A stretch of DNA of 64,000 nt from an uncultured Eubacteriales bacterium (GCA_949001935.1 CARJLX010000004.1:1-64000); one strand, 5' to 3'. Counted from the first letter of the stretch, positions 6,837 through 15,592 are shown. Numbers and translations: made by a program. The notes: generated from the letters alone by a model not told the origin.

Positions 6837-7769
6837 ATGGATAAAGACAAAATAACGACAGGATTATGTTTAGGCTTGTCTACAGCAATAATTGGCGGAA
6901 TTTTTATTTTTGTAGGCATTAATTCTGCAATCAAAAAACAAGAAGCAAAAGCATACGAACAATCCTATGCGATTATCCAAGAATTAATTGATAAAAAAGA
7001 AACTATAACTGAAATTGATGACATTTTTGAATTTGTAGAAGCTGCTGACCAAATCAAAACAAAGGTTAATAAATTAATAAAGCCATACAACTCTCGTGCA
7101 AAAGAACATGTAGAAGAAAGATTGTTTGATGTTCAACAAGCTGCCGTTAATAAAATTCTGTATATCGCATTCGACAACACTCTTGAATCTTCAAACTTTT
7201 TAAAACTTGGGTCTTCAGGTGTTGAAAAATATGGAGATGGCTATTCATGGACTAAAACAGAAATAAAAGCCAAGGAAGGAAATAAAGACTATTATAGCGT
7301 TTATGAAAGCATTTCAGATAAAAAATTTTATCAAGCAGCAAGCAAGCCTGCAACTGCGTTTATAGCTCAAACTGGAACTCCAATAAGATTTGACACTCAA
7401 ACAATAACAAGTGAAGGTGAGTTATATGGCCGTTATACAAATACTATGAGTTATAAGACCAACATTTACAACTTCCTGCCCGATTTTGTAGTGGACGACA
7501 CTGAAACTATCTCACTCTCAAACGAAAATGAAACTTTAACTATTTCAACCACGTGCCCAATAGATCGAGGATCTCCAAACCTTCAACGCCAAACCTTTTC
7601 ATTTACAATTGACGAAAATAATTGTTTGACCAACTATTTTGTGTCGAATTGTAGCAGAGATTGTTCATATACGTTTACAAACTTAGATGAAGATGAATTT
7701 AATCACTTAAAAGAAATTATGCTTGCAAAATATGATACAATTGAAGCATCAAATAGTCAACAACAATAA
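6837..7769 (+). CDS. Membrane-anchored extracytoplasmic protein of unknown function
   Basis: The 310-residue protein has a short positive N-terminus and one hydrophobic segment at residues 8-30 (TGLCLGLSTAIIGGIFIFVG), then a helical region (residues 35-115) and a likely beta-rich domain (about 120-290). The single N-terminal span without a signal cleavage motif suggests a signal-anchored protein facing outside. Four Cys lie in the distal domain (CPIDRG, NNCL, NCSRDC). The start follows AGGAGGTAAAAT. The promoter carries a homopolymeric tract and the gene ends at a good terminator. Family not recognised. Confidence 0.85.
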   Translation: MDKDKITTGLCLGLSTAIIGGIFIFVGINSAIKKQEAKAYEQSYAIIQELIDKKETITEIDDIFEFVEAADQIKTKVNKLIKPYNSRAKEHVEERLFDVQQAAVNKILYIAFDNTLESSNFLKLGSSGVEKYGDGYSWTKTEIKAKEGNKDYYSVYESISDKKFYQAASKPATAFIAQTGTPIRFDTQTITSEGELYGRYTNTMSYKTNIYNFLPDFVVDDTETISLSNENETLTISTTCPIDRGSPNLQRQTFSFTIDENNCLTNYFVSNCSRDCSYTFTNLDEDEFNHLKEIMLAKYDTIEASNSQQQ

Positions 7770-7795
7770 AAAACACGGAGATTTCCGTGTTTTTT
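7767..7795. terminator. Bidirectional intrinsic terminator
   Basis: The stem AAAACACGGA/TCCGTGTTTT carries A and T runs on both sides. It lies right after the 310-aa gene and faces the end of argS. Confidence 0.88.
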
Positions 7796-7887
7796 GGTGC
7801 ATTATGCACCTTTTTAGTCGTGCATCATCTAGTTCGAGGGTGAATTAATTATGGCTTGAGTTTCAAATACACCCCATTGAAAATCGT

Positions 7888-7902
7888 CGAACATCTGGTT
7901 CG
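7888..7902 (-). repeat. Stop-abutting hairpin after argS
   Basis: On the minus strand CGAAC-CAGAT-GTTCG follows the argS TAA with no gap. The stem differs from the ssb copy (GCAAC/GTTGC) by compensating bases while the loop is kept. An imperfect second copy lies near 7817-7837. Confidence 0.6.
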
Positions 7903-9666
7903 TTACATGCGTTCAGGAAGTTCAATTCCCAAAACATTAAGCGCTTGAGCAAGTTCTTTCTTGACAAGTTTGAGAAGTAAAACATAACTTGCTTTTTTCT
8001 CTTTATCTTGTTCATTTAAAATATGGTGATTGTTATAGAAAGTTGAAAAAGCGGATGCCAAATCATAAGACGCCAAACAAAGAGCATTAAGTGAACGGTC
8101 TTGATAACAAATTTCATAAGCGTTCAAAAGCTTGAGTATTGCCATAACAATGTCATGTTCATCTTTGTCTTGAATTTGAATCTTTCCACCTTCAACGCCA
8201 ACTTTGTTTAAAATTGAGTTAATACGAGCAACTGTGTATTGTATATATGGCCCAGTCTTACCTTCAAAAGCAAGGAATTTATCTAGATCAAAAACATAAT
8301 CTTTGGCAATTGTATTTGAAAGGTCTCCAAACTTCATTGCACCTACACCTATTTTAAGTGCAAGGTCACGGCTAACTTCAACACCATTTGATTTAAGTTT
8401 TTCACTCGCCTTTTCAACAAGCATATTGATGATATCCTCTAGTTTAATTGTATCACCACTGCGCGTTTTGAAAGGTTTACCATCAGCACCATTCATTGTG
8501 CCATAGCCTATATGAGTAAGAGATTGTCCTTCTGGTGAAATGCCAGAAAGTTTGCAACAACGGAAAACTTGAGTGAAATGTTGTGATTGACGATTATCAA
8601 CAATATATTGAATTTCATCAACATTGTTATGATTCTCATTACGCATCAAAATTGTTGCAATATCAGTTGTCGCATAAAGGTCTGCACCATTATGTTTTTT
8701 TAGTATTGCAGGTGGCATTGGATTTTTATAGCGTTGTGGCTCATCTGGGGTCTTTTTAGGAAGCGGGATATGTTCCCCCTCTCTGGCTACATCAACAATT
8801 AAAGCCCCTTCGCTTTCACGAGTCAAACCTTTTTCAACAAAAAGATTAACTGCCCTGTCAATATATTCACTTGCATCGCTTTCGCCATACCAAAGATCAA
8901 AAGTTGCTCCTAACTCACCATAATGTTGTTTAATTTTTGAAACTGAAACTTCACGAATTTTCTTGTAAATTGTAAAATATGGCTCTTCTTTCTTTTGAAT
9001 TTTTAATGTAACTTCTTCGGCTTGTGCTAAAAACTCTTTATCTTCGTTCTTTCTTGCACTTGCTTTTGGATAGGCTTCATTAAGCATATCTAAAGTAATT
9101 TCTGGCTCTTTTCCTTTCCCAGTAAAATAATAGTCCAAAACTCCATCTTCTTTAAGTTGAAGTTCAGTAAGTCCCATTTGTAAGCCCCAATCACCAAGAT
9201 GAACATCTGAAATTACCTCATCCCCAAAAATGCGATAAAGACGCTTTAAACCTTCACCAATAATAGGGCTACGCAAATGCCCCATATGTAATGCCTTTGC
9301 AACATTCGCACCACCATAATCCATAATGATTTTTTTAGTATTTTGATGCTTTTCAAGCCCACCAAGCTCTGTAACTAAACATTCATTAGCCACCTTCTCG
9401 AGTGCTTTTTGTGAAAGTTTTATATTGATAAACGCAGGTTTAACAGCCTCAACAGTTATAATTTCGTTTACTTCAATATTGTTGACAATTGTTTCTGCTA
9501 TTTCAAGTGGATTTTTGCCAACTTTTTTAGCAAGTGCAAAAGCGTTATTGCATTGATAATCACAAATTTCGGGCAGATTAGAAAAAGATACCTTCATTTC
9601 AGCATCTTGAATCCCTGCCTTTTTACACGCCTCATTCAATAAAATTTCAATTTCTTCTTTAATCAT
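7903..9666 (-). CDS. argS: Arginyl-tRNA synthetase
   Basis: This 587-residue class I synthetase charges tRNA-Arg. An Arg-tRNA synthetase N-terminal additional domain spans residues 1-90. The HIGH-type motif is in DYGGANVAKALHMGHLRSP (about residues 116-134). The KMSKS-equivalent loop is KPFKTRSGD (near 400), and a DALR anticodon-binding domain forms the C-terminus (from about 465). The start overlaps the upstream HAD gene by 4 nt (ATGA), so the two are translationally coupled. It is the last gene of the dnaX-ebfC-recR cluster. Confidence 0.97.
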   Translation of the reverse strand: MIKEEIEILLNEACKKAGIQDAEMKVSFSNLPEICDYQCNNAFALAKKVGKNPLEIAETIVNNIEVNEIITVEAVKPAFINIKLSQKALEKVANECLVTELGGLEKHQNTKKIIMDYGGANVAKALHMGHLRSPIIGEGLKRLYRIFGDEVISDVHLGDWGLQMGLTELQLKEDGVLDYYFTGKGKEPEITLDMLNEAYPKASARKNEDKEFLAQAEEVTLKIQKKEEPYFTIYKKIREVSVSKIKQHYGELGATFDLWYGESDASEYIDRAVNLFVEKGLTRESEGALIVDVAREGEHIPLPKKTPDEPQRYKNPMPPAILKKHNGADLYATTDIATILMRNENHNNVDEIQYIVDNRQSQHFTQVFRCCKLSGISPEGQSLTHIGYGTMNGADGKPFKTRSGDTIKLEDIINMLVEKASEKLKSNGVEVSRDLALKIGVGAMKFGDLSNTIAKDYVFDLDKFLAFEGKTGPYIQYTVARINSILNKVGVEGGKIQIQDKDEHDIVMAILKLLNAYEICYQDRSLNALCLASYDLASAFSTFYNNHHILNEQDKEKKASYVLLLKLVKKELAQALNVLGIELPERM

Positions 9667-10322
9667 TTTTTCTCCACTTCATCGTGAATTAAATCCCGAA
9701 CTTCATTTATACTTTTATTTATATTTTTTGTATCAAAGCAATATGTTTTTCCATTTAAACTTTCAAATGGTTGCAAGTTTTTTAAATTGTCATCTATAAA
9801 AATACTATCTTCGGCTTTAATACCCCACTTATTTAAAGCATACTTATAAAAATTTATATCTGGTTTTCTTAATCCAGCATTACAGGAAAATACACAATCA
9901 TTAAATTTTTCAAAATTTAATATTAAAGATAAAGCTTCAACAACTTCTTTACACATATTTGAAAGAATGTAAACATTAAAACCTTCTTTAATCAATTTAT
10001 CTACAAATTCTATAGTTTCTTGATAAAGAAAATTATGCTGTTCCTTTAAAGCACTATTAAACAAAACCTCAACGATTTCATCAGGTTCATCCGCAACTTT
10101 TAAGACTTCTTGTAAAACCTCGTCTTTTGTAACAAATCCTTTATCCCATTCCTTAAAAATTTGTAATGGTAAATACTTTGCAACAAAGTCACAAAGTCCA
10201 ATCCCTTCATAGTTTTTTGAATTTTTTTGCTTCAAATCTGTTGCCAGGATATCATTTATCGGCGTATTCTTTATTCCTCGAATAACTCCGTCTAAATCAA
10301 AAATCACATTCTCTATTTTCAT
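9663..10322 (-). CDS. HAD-superfamily hydrolase
   Basis: This 219-residue protein has HAD motif I (FDLDGVI, residues 9-15), motif II (YILSNM, near 117), a conserved Lys in LRKPD (motif III, near 153) and motif IV (IFIDDNLKN, near 175). The helical cap is inserted after motif I, as in subfamily IA phosphatases. It probably hydrolyses a small phosphate ester; the substrate cannot be named from sequence. It sits 11 nt after recR and overlaps argS by 4 nt. Confidence 0.88.
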   Translation of the reverse strand: MKIENVIFDLDGVIRGIKNTPINDILATDLKQKNSKNYEGIGLCDFVAKYLPLQIFKEWDKGFVTKDEVLQEVLKVADEPDEIVEVLFNSALKEQHNFLYQETIEFVDKLIKEGFNVYILSNMCKEVVEALSLILNFEKFNDCVFSCNAGLRKPDINFYKYALNKWGIKAEDSIFIDDNLKNLQPFESLNGKTYCFDTKNINKSINEVRDLIHDEVEKK

Positions 10323-10333
10323 TGATTACCCCA

Positions 10334-10924
10334 CTAATTCAAACTTCGTCGTGCTTCCAATGCCCGCTCTAATGTCACTTCGTCTGCATATTCAATATCA
10401 GAGCCCATTGCAACACCTTGGGCAAGGCGTGTCACCTTAACGCCAAGCGGTTTGAGTATTTTTGCAATATACATCGCTGTTGCATCGCCTTCAACATCTG
10501 GATTTGTTGCCATAATCACCTCTTCAACGCCATCTTCGTTTATTCTTGCCAAAAGTTCTCGAATTTTAATGTCTTCTGGGCCACGATTTTCAAGCGGGCT
10601 TATTGTGCCAAACAATACATGATAAACTCCGTTATAACTTTTTACGCGTTCCATTGAGATGATGTCCTTTGGGTCTTTAACAACACATATAATTTTTCGA
10701 TTGCGATGTTTACAGATTGGACAAACCTTTTCATTAGTGAAATTGCCACAAACTTCACAAAAGCCAACATTTTCTTTTACATCTTTTATTGCGTCAACAA
10801 AAGCATCGGCACGAGATTTGCTACCCTCAATGATTGAGTAGGCATATCTTTGTGCCGTTTTATAGCCAACGCCTGGAAGAGTGCGAAACTGCTCTATAAG
10901 TCGTTCTATGGATTTTTCTTGCAT
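10334..10924 (-). CDS. recR: Recombination mediator protein RecR
   Basis: The 196-residue length is canonical. The order of domains is a helix-hairpin-helix (LPGVGYKTAQRYA, about residues 18-30), a C4 zinc finger (CEVC...CPIC, 56-71) and a Toprim domain from about residue 79 (IICVVKDPKDIISMERV). RecR with RecO and RecF loads RecA on SSB-coated gaps. The start overlaps the ebfC stop (TAATG), so the genes are coupled. dnaX-ebfC-recR is a widely conserved cluster. Confidence 0.97.
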   Translation of the reverse strand: MQEKSIERLIEQFRTLPGVGYKTAQRYAYSIIEGSKSRADAFVDAIKDVKENVGFCEVCGNFTNEKVCPICKHRNRKIICVVKDPKDIISMERVKSYNGVYHVLFGTISPLENRGPEDIKIRELLARINEDGVEEVIMATNPDVEGDATAMYIAKILKPLGVKVTRLAQGVAMGSDIEYADEVTLERALEARRSLN

Positions 10925-11247
10925 TACATCATACCTGGCATGCCTGGCATTGCATCTTTTTCTGCCCTGGCAATTTGAGAAATACAGTCATTAACTGCAC
11001 TTGCAACTAAATCTTCAAGCATTTCAACATCATCTGGGTCAACAACTTCATGCTTGATTTTGATTGATTTCAATGTTTTATTGCCAAGCATTGTAATTTC
11101 AACCATTCCGCCACCAACTGATGACTTGAACTCTGTATTATCAAGTTCTTCCTTTTTTCTTGCTATATCTTCCTGCATTTTTTGTGCTTGGCGCATAAGT
11201 GCTTGCATATTGCCTCCGCCAAATCCGCCTCCAAATCCATATGCCAT
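10924..11247 (-). CDS. ebfC: YbaB/EbfC nucleoid-associated protein
   Basis: The 107-residue protein shows the YbaB pattern: a Gly/Met-rich N-terminus, a helix MQALMRQAQKMQEDIARKKE, a beta-sheet around GGGMVEITMLGNKTLKSI, and a C-terminal Met/Gly/Pro-rich tail. The family binds DNA as a dimer and is nearly always between dnaX and recR, as here apart from an inserted acetyltransferase. A palindromic dispersed repeat lies 23 nt upstream of its ATG. Confidence 0.93.
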   Translation of the reverse strand: MAYGFGGGFGGGNMQALMRQAQKMQEDIARKKEELDNTEFKSSVGGGMVEITMLGNKTLKSIKIKHEVVDPDDVEMLEDLVASAVNDCISQIARAEKDAMPGMPGMM

Positions 11248-11269
11248 AATCTTTCTCCTTTTATTCTCT

Positions 11270-11304
11270 CAACTTTTCTTTGAAAAGAAAAGTTGCAAAA
11301 GAAA
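11270..11304. repeat. Dispersed palindrome copy 1
   Basis: CAACTTTTCTT/AAGAAAAGTTG (11270-11295) is followed on the plus strand by CAAAAGAAA. The palindrome end faces the ebfC start. It belongs to a family of at least eight copies in this window. A second stem (CGAATTT/AAATTCG) lies at about 11319-11349. Confidence 0.75.
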
Positions 11305-11361
11305 CTTTTTTACTATTACGAATTTGATTTTCTTCAAAAATAAAATTCGCAAGAGAATAAC

Positions 11362-11904
11362 CTATTTTACTATCGACCACATTTCTGCATCATATAGTGA
11401 ATCATCTCGTCTTAAATCATATTTACGCAACGTCCCTTCATACTGCATACCAACTTTTTTCATAACGCCAACACTTGCTTTATTCTCTACATCTGCAAAT
11501 GCTTCAATTCTTTCAAAACCAATATTTTGCAAGTGGTCTATTACAGTCTTTACAGCCTCACTCATATAACCATGCTGTCTATATCTCGCATCCAAAAACC
11601 AAACTAAATCTGCCATGCGTCTATCATCATCTTGCTTGTAAACACTAATTCTACCAATCATTTTGTTATTGTCTTTTGTTGCAACAGCCCAGTCATAAAA
11701 ATCTTTATCTTTATATTTTTTATTTAGTTTATTTGTAATGTAAGCAACTGCCATTTCTGGTCCTGTATATTCTGGAATTCCAGAAAGATAATTCATAACA
11801 TCTTTATCAATTAATATTTCGTATAAAGCTTGAGCATCTAACACAACAATTGGTCTTAAAATTAGTCTTTCAGTTTCGATATTAATTGTTCCTGTGTGAT
11901 TCAT
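11362..11904 (-). CDS. GNAT-family N-acetyltransferase, RimJ/RimL type
   Basis: The 180-residue protein opens with INIETERLILRPIVVLDAQ, typical of RimJ/RimL enzymes. It has the acetyl-CoA loop around WFLDARYRQHGYMSEAVKTV (about residues 102-121), where R-x-x-G-Y-M replaces the usual R/Q-x-x-G-x-A, and a motif B region with NKASVGVMKKVGM. Such enzymes acetylate protein N-termini or small amines. It is inserted between dnaX and ebfC; the start follows AAGGAGT. Substrate unknown. Confidence 0.9.
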   Translation of the reverse strand: MNHTGTINIETERLILRPIVVLDAQALYEILIDKDVMNYLSGIPEYTGPEMAVAYITNKLNKKYKDKDFYDWAVATKDNNKMIGRISVYKQDDDRRMADLVWFLDARYRQHGYMSEAVKTVIDHLQNIGFERIEAFADVENKASVGVMKKVGMQYEGTLRKYDLRRDDSLYDAEMWSIVK

Positions 11905-11912
11905 TATTTTTT

Positions 11913-13360
11913 TTACTCCTTTATAGTCAAGTAATCCCCAACAAGTTTTTGTAACTTTTGTATATCTTCCTCTTGCGGAGTCAACTTATGCTCAATTATT
12001 TCAACCTTCAAACTTAAATCTAAGCCCTGCCAACGAAGTGCATTTTCTATCTCTCGCCTACCGTCCGCAAGTAAATTTGCAAGCATACCATCACCCGCTT
12101 TAACAATCAAATTTTGTCCGTCAAGTGCAACATCGGTTATATCTCCACAAGCAACATGAAGTGCAACTTGATGATGTTCCTTTAAAAACAAAACAACTTT
12201 GCCCCAAACCGTTTTTGGAGTTAAAGTGCCAGCGTTAACTGTCGACTTTAGTTTTTTTTTGCGTTTTCAACGCTGTCACCAAGCATGGCTGAAAGCGAAA
12301 GTGTTTCCAAAAGCAGTCTTGGACTTAAAGTATAGCGAAGTTCATTCTCAGCACCTGCAAACACTTGCATGAATGATAAAAGTTTTTTCTCTTCAAGTTT
12401 GCTTGCTTGAACTTTATACTTTTCAAACACCTCTTCTGGAAGATTTAAAATCTCGTTTGGTCTTTCACAAGATGATACAACAAGAAGGTTTCTTGCGTGC
12501 TTACTAAGTTCTCTTACAAAAACACTCAAATTCTTGCCAGTCTTGTCAAGTTCATCAACAAAACTTAAAACTCCGCCGATGTCTTTGTCTGCCATCAGGT
12601 CATAAAATCTTAACAAGAGGTCATAGTCAGTAGTGCCAAGCACTTTCAAAACATTATCTTTTGTCACAATGTTTTCAGAATAAGAAATAACACAGTCGGC
12701 AATTGAAAGTGTATCACGAACACTCCCTTCGCCTGCCGAAGCAATTAAACGCAGGGCATCCTCTTCATACTTTACACCCTCTTCACTAAAAATCTTTGCA
12801 AGAAGTTTAGTTAGTTCAACAACGCTGACAAGCCTGAAGTCAAACCTTACACATCTAGAAAGAATTGTTGCTGGAAGTTTATGAACTTCAGTAGTTGCAA
12901 GTATAAAAATTACATGTGCTGGAGGTTCTTCCAAAGTTTTAAGTAAAGCATTAAATGCGGAATCGGTAAGCATATGCACTTCATCAATAATATAAACTTT
13001 ATACTTTGCACCAACCGGCATAAATTTTACTTTTTCTCGAATTTCACGCACATCATCAACACGGTTGTTTGAAGCAGCATCAATTTCAATAATGTTGATA
13101 TCGCTTTCACCATCAAGTCGCTTGCAAACTTCGCATTCTCCACAAGGTGAGCCGTTATGATTGTTCTCACAATTAACCGCCTTTGCAAAGATACGGGCAA
13201 TTGAAGTTTTGCCTATCCCGCGTGAGCCTGTAAAAAGATAGGCATGACCAAGTTTCCCAGAAGCCACTTGATTTGCAAGTGCTTTGGTTATATGTTCTTG
13301 TCCAATAACATCTTCAAAATTTTTAGGTCTATATTTTCTATATAATGCCTGATGTTCCAT
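11913..13360 (-). CDS. dnaX: DNA polymerase III tau subunit via -1 frameshift (or slippage)
   Basis: The zero-frame dnaX ends at 12248. The -1 frame continues without a stop through TVWGKVVLFLKEHHQVALHV to 11913, the conserved DnaX C-terminal domain (IENALRWQGLDLSLKVEII matches the family's closing helix and strand). Reading one base twice within the nine-A tract (12252-12260) gives 1449 nt, exactly 483 codons, for a 482-residue tau. The C-terminal piece begins in mid-domain and lacks a credible start of its own (a TTG with no ribosome site), so it is not a separate gene. The alternatives are a real frameshift mutation or a sequencing error. Confidence 0.75.
12248..13360 (-). CDS. dnaX: DNA polymerase III gamma subunit (clamp-loader ATPase)
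   Basis: The 370-residue zero-frame product starts at the ATG at 13360 (CAGGAGAAAAA site; MEHQALYRKYRP is the family's usual opening). It has Walker A GSRGIGKT (about residue 45), zinc-binding Cys in CENNHNGSPCGECEVC, the Walker B-type DEVH and the sensor region ATTEVHKLPATILSRC. It loads the beta clamp onto DNA. The frame ends at TAA directly after nine A, which removes the C-terminal tau domain and leaves a gamma-like protein. Confidence 0.93.
   Translation of the reverse strand: MEHQALYRKYRPKNFEDVIGQEHITKALANQVASGKLGHAYLFTGSRGIGKTSIARIFAKAVNCENNHNGSPCGECEVCKRLDGESDINIIEIDAASNNRVDDVREIREKVKFMPVGAKYKVYIIDEVHMLTDSAFNALLKTLEEPPAHVIFILATTEVHKLPATILSRCVRFDFRLVSVVELTKLLAKIFSEEGVKYEEDALRLIASAGEGSVRDTLSIADCVISYSENIVTKDNVLKVLGTTDYDLLLRFYDLMADKDIGGVLSFVDELDKTGKNLSVFVRELSKHARNLLVVSSCERPNEILNLPEEVFEKYKVQASKLEEKKLLSFMQVFAGAENELRYTLSPRLLLETLSLSAMLGDSVENAKKN
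12252..12260 (-). other. dnaX slippery A9 tract
   Basis: On the coding strand the zero frame reads GCA AAA AAA AAC TAA. Slipping -1 gives AAA AAA AAA CTA AAG and opens the tau frame. An AT stem AGTTAA/TTAACT lies about 10 nt downstream. Nine A before an in-frame stop resembles the tract used for transcript slippage in Thermus dnaX and the A-rich heptamer used in E. coli dnaX. Confidence 0.7.
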
Positions 13361-13436
13361 TTTTTCTCCTGTTTTTATTTTAACGAAAGTTTTGTCTGGG
13401 AGTTTACTCACAAGCAAAACTGATGTTTATTCAAAC

Positions 13437-13512
13437 ATGATGACAAAAACTTTGTTTTTGATACAAAATTTTTAATTTTGTATTATTTCAATTTTATTGA
13501 AATTATCATCAT
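13437..13512. repeat. Perfect four-stem cruciform (three hairpins closed by an outer stem)
   Basis: The outer stem ATGATGA (13437-13443) pairs with TCATCAT (13506-13512). Inside are three perfect hairpins, each with a TTT loop: CAAAAAC/GTTTTTG (13444-13460), ATACAAAATT/AATTTTGTAT (13461-13483) and ATTTCAAT/ATTGAAAT (13485-13503). Almost every base is paired. It lies in the 136-nt gap between tpiA and dnaX, about 77 nt before the dnaX ATG. I do not recognise it as a known RNA; it could be a transcribed junction RNA, a processing site or a small mobile repeat. Confidence 0.7.
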
Positions 13513-13553
13513 AGTTTATTTTAACATAACTTTATATTTAAAGCAAGTTGTTT

Positions 13554-14297
13554 TTAAGAAAGATTGATCAAACTTGCAAAACCACCTGCATCTAAACATG
13601 CACCACCAACTAATATTCCATTTATTTCCTTTGCACGCATTATATTTTGTACATTTTTATTTGTTATACTTCCGCCATACAAAACTTGCGTTTCTTTGCC
13701 TGCTTTTGGGGAAAAATCATCACTCAAAACTTTGCGGATTGCTTTAACTGCATATTCAATTTCCTTAATTGTTGCACTCTTGCCACTTCCAATCGCCCAA
13801 ATAGGCTCATAAGCAATCGTTACTCTTTCAAGTTCATTTTCATAAAGCCCTTTCAAAGCCTCTTCAAGTTGGTTTTTTATAGTTTCTAAAGTTTTTAAAG
13901 TATTCTTTTCTGTCAAACTCTCACCAACGCAAAGAATAACATTTAAGCGGTTTTTTAAAGCAATTTTAATCTTTTTATTGATAATTTTGCTGTTTTCTTT
14001 AAATTTTGTGCGTCTTTCACTATGTCCAACAATAACAGACTGAACACCTGCCGACACCAACATTTTACCATTGATTTCACCAGTGAATTTACCTTCTTCT
14101 TCATCAGAAAGGTTTTGTGCTCCTAATTTAATATTGCTATCACTCAAAAAATATCTGCCAACTGCCAAAGAGGTATAAGGCAAACAAAGTGTTATTTCTG
14201 CCTTATTTTGGTCAACTTTTGAAAGAAACTCTATCATGTATTCTTTAGTGTCTTCTACTGTTCCATTCATTTTGAAATTTGCAATAATCTGTTTCAT
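13554..14297 (-). CDS. tpiA: Triosephosphate isomerase
   Basis: This 247-residue enzyme interconverts dihydroxyacetone phosphate and glyceraldehyde 3-phosphate. It shows the N-terminal IANFKMNGT with the catalytic Lys (the usual N-W-K-M-N is NFKMN here), the electrophile in VGHSERR (about residues 91-97), the catalytic Glu in YEPIWAIGSG (about 160-169) and the phosphate loops YGGSI and GGACL. The start follows GGAGAAGATAAT. It lies downstream of pgk in the glycolytic order. Confidence 0.97.
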   Translation of the reverse strand: MKQIIANFKMNGTVEDTKEYMIEFLSKVDQNKAEITLCLPYTSLAVGRYFLSDSNIKLGAQNLSDEEEGKFTGEINGKMLVSAGVQSVIVGHSERRTKFKENSKIINKKIKIALKNRLNVILCVGESLTEKNTLKTLETIKNQLEEALKGLYENELERVTIAYEPIWAIGSGKSATIKEIEYAVKAIRKVLSDDFSPKAGKETQVLYGGSITNKNVQNIMRAKEINGILVGGACLDAGGFASLINLS

Positions 14298-14323
14298 ATT
14301 ATCTTCTCCATTTTATCTCTTCT

Positions 14324-14355
14324 TTATTTTTAAAGAAAAGGCAACCAAACGTTGC
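14324..14355. repeat. Composite repeat: imperfect palindrome plus GCAAC hairpin
   Basis: CTTTATTTTTAAAGAAAAG (imperfect) is joined to GCAAC-CAAAC-GTTGC (14341-14355) and then ACGAC. The two repeat motifs of this genome lie side by side in the pgk-tpiA gap. The same neighbourhood, palindrome then TTGCACGAC, recurs near 35850-35900. Confidence 0.6.
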
Positions 14356-14410
14356 ACGACTTTCTATTGAGTAAATTTAAAACTCAAAATAGTATTTAAT
14401 TCTCTCTTAT

Positions 14411-15592
14411 TTATTTTATCTTCTCTTGTATAACTTCAACACAATTTAAACTGCCCTCTTCAATAAATTTTAAAGTTGCTCCGCCACCAGTTGAAAGAAA
14501 ATTGATTTTCCCTGCAAGCCCACTATTTTTAACAGCACTAACACTATCTCCTCCACCAACAATTGAAAAAGCTTTACTTTCTGCTATCGCTTTAGCTATT
14601 TTAAAAGTTCCTTCTTTAAATCTTTCATCTTCATACTTGCCTAAAGGACCATTCCATAAAATCTGTCCAGCCATTGCAATCTCTTCACTATATAACTTGA
14701 CTGTTTTTGGTCCAATATCATAACCCACCATATCGTCAATCATGAAATCTACAATTTCTTTCTTCTCTTTTTTATCGCTCATACGAACTGCAACATGGTC
14801 AACAGGAAGAAGTAGTTTTTTATTTTTACTCTTAGCATAATCTAACACTTCTTTTGCAGTCATAATTGATTCAACACTGGTTAAACTTGAGGCAACTGCT
14901 GTTCCACTTGCAACAAGGAAAGTGTAAGCCATTGCTCCACCAAGCAAAACTGTATCTGCAACATCAAGAAGTTTTTTAAGCATTTTAATTTTATCTTTAA
15001 CCTTTGCCCCTCCAATAATTGCAACAAAAGGACGGTTTGGGCTTTCAAGACATTGTGTTAAATGAGTTATCTCCTTTTCCATCAAAAGACCGATTGCATT
15101 TGGCAACAATCTTGCAAGAGCATAAATTGAAGCATGTTTTCTATGTGAAACACCAAATGCATCATTAACAAAGATATCTCCAAGTTTTGCAATTTTTCTT
15201 GCAAAACTCATGTCGCACTTTTCTTCTTCCTCATAAAATCGAACATTTTCAAGAAGAAGAATATCCCCATCATTCATTGCTTTTACTCTGCCTTCGGCTT
15301 CAGGACCTATAACATGATTTGAAAAATAAACTTTATTTGGAAATGACTTCATAAGATATAAAGCAATTGGCCAAAGTGATTTTCTAATGTCAAATCCTTC
15401 AGGTCTGCCAAGGTGAGATAAAAGCACAACCTTTGCACCTTGCTCTGAAAGATACTTAATTGTTGGTTTAGCTTCGTTAACTCTTGTATAATCCAAAATT
15501 CTGCCATTATCGTCTACTGGCACATTAAAATCAACTCTAACTAAAACAACTTTCCCTTTAAGACCAACCAAATCTTTAACCGTTCTTTTCAT
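14411..15592 (-). CDS. pgk: Phosphoglycerate kinase
   Basis: The 393-residue length is standard. Visible features are VLVRVDFNVPVDDNGRI (substrate Asp/Asn, about residues 15-31), the LSHLGRPEG loop (about 59-67), the NDAFGVSHR and IIGGAKVKDKI segments, and the C-terminal GGGDSVSAV and STGGGA nucleotide loops. It makes ATP from 1,3-bisphosphoglycerate. The ATG follows AGGAGGAGTT. It precedes tpiA; gapA is not within the window. Confidence 0.98.
   Translation of the reverse strand: MKRTVKDLVGLKGKVVLVRVDFNVPVDDNGRILDYTRVNEAKPTIKYLSEQGAKVVLLSHLGRPEGFDIRKSLWPIALYLMKSFPNKVYFSNHVIGPEAEGRVKAMNDGDILLLENVRFYEEEEKCDMSFARKIAKLGDIFVNDAFGVSHRKHASIYALARLLPNAIGLLMEKEITHLTQCLESPNRPFVAIIGGAKVKDKIKMLKKLLDVADTVLLGGAMAYTFLVASGTAVASSLTSVESIMTAKEVLDYAKSKNKKLLLPVDHVAVRMSDKKEKKEIVDFMIDDMVGYDIGPKTVKLYSEEIAMAGQILWNGPLGKYEDERFKEGTFKIAKAIAESKAFSIVGGGDSVSAVKNSGLAGKINFLSTGGGATLKFIEEGSLNCVEVIQEKIK

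Noticed and set aside
11913..12191. A separate 92-aa gene after dnaX
   Set aside because: It starts at a TTG in the middle of the DnaX C-terminal domain with no ribosome site; the conserved sequence extends upstream in frame to the A9 tract.
13437..13512. A tRNA gene (cloverleaf-like fold)
   Set aside because: The stems are nearly pure A/T, there is no TTC-type loop, no CCA end and no conserved tRNA bases; the fold has three TTT loops instead.
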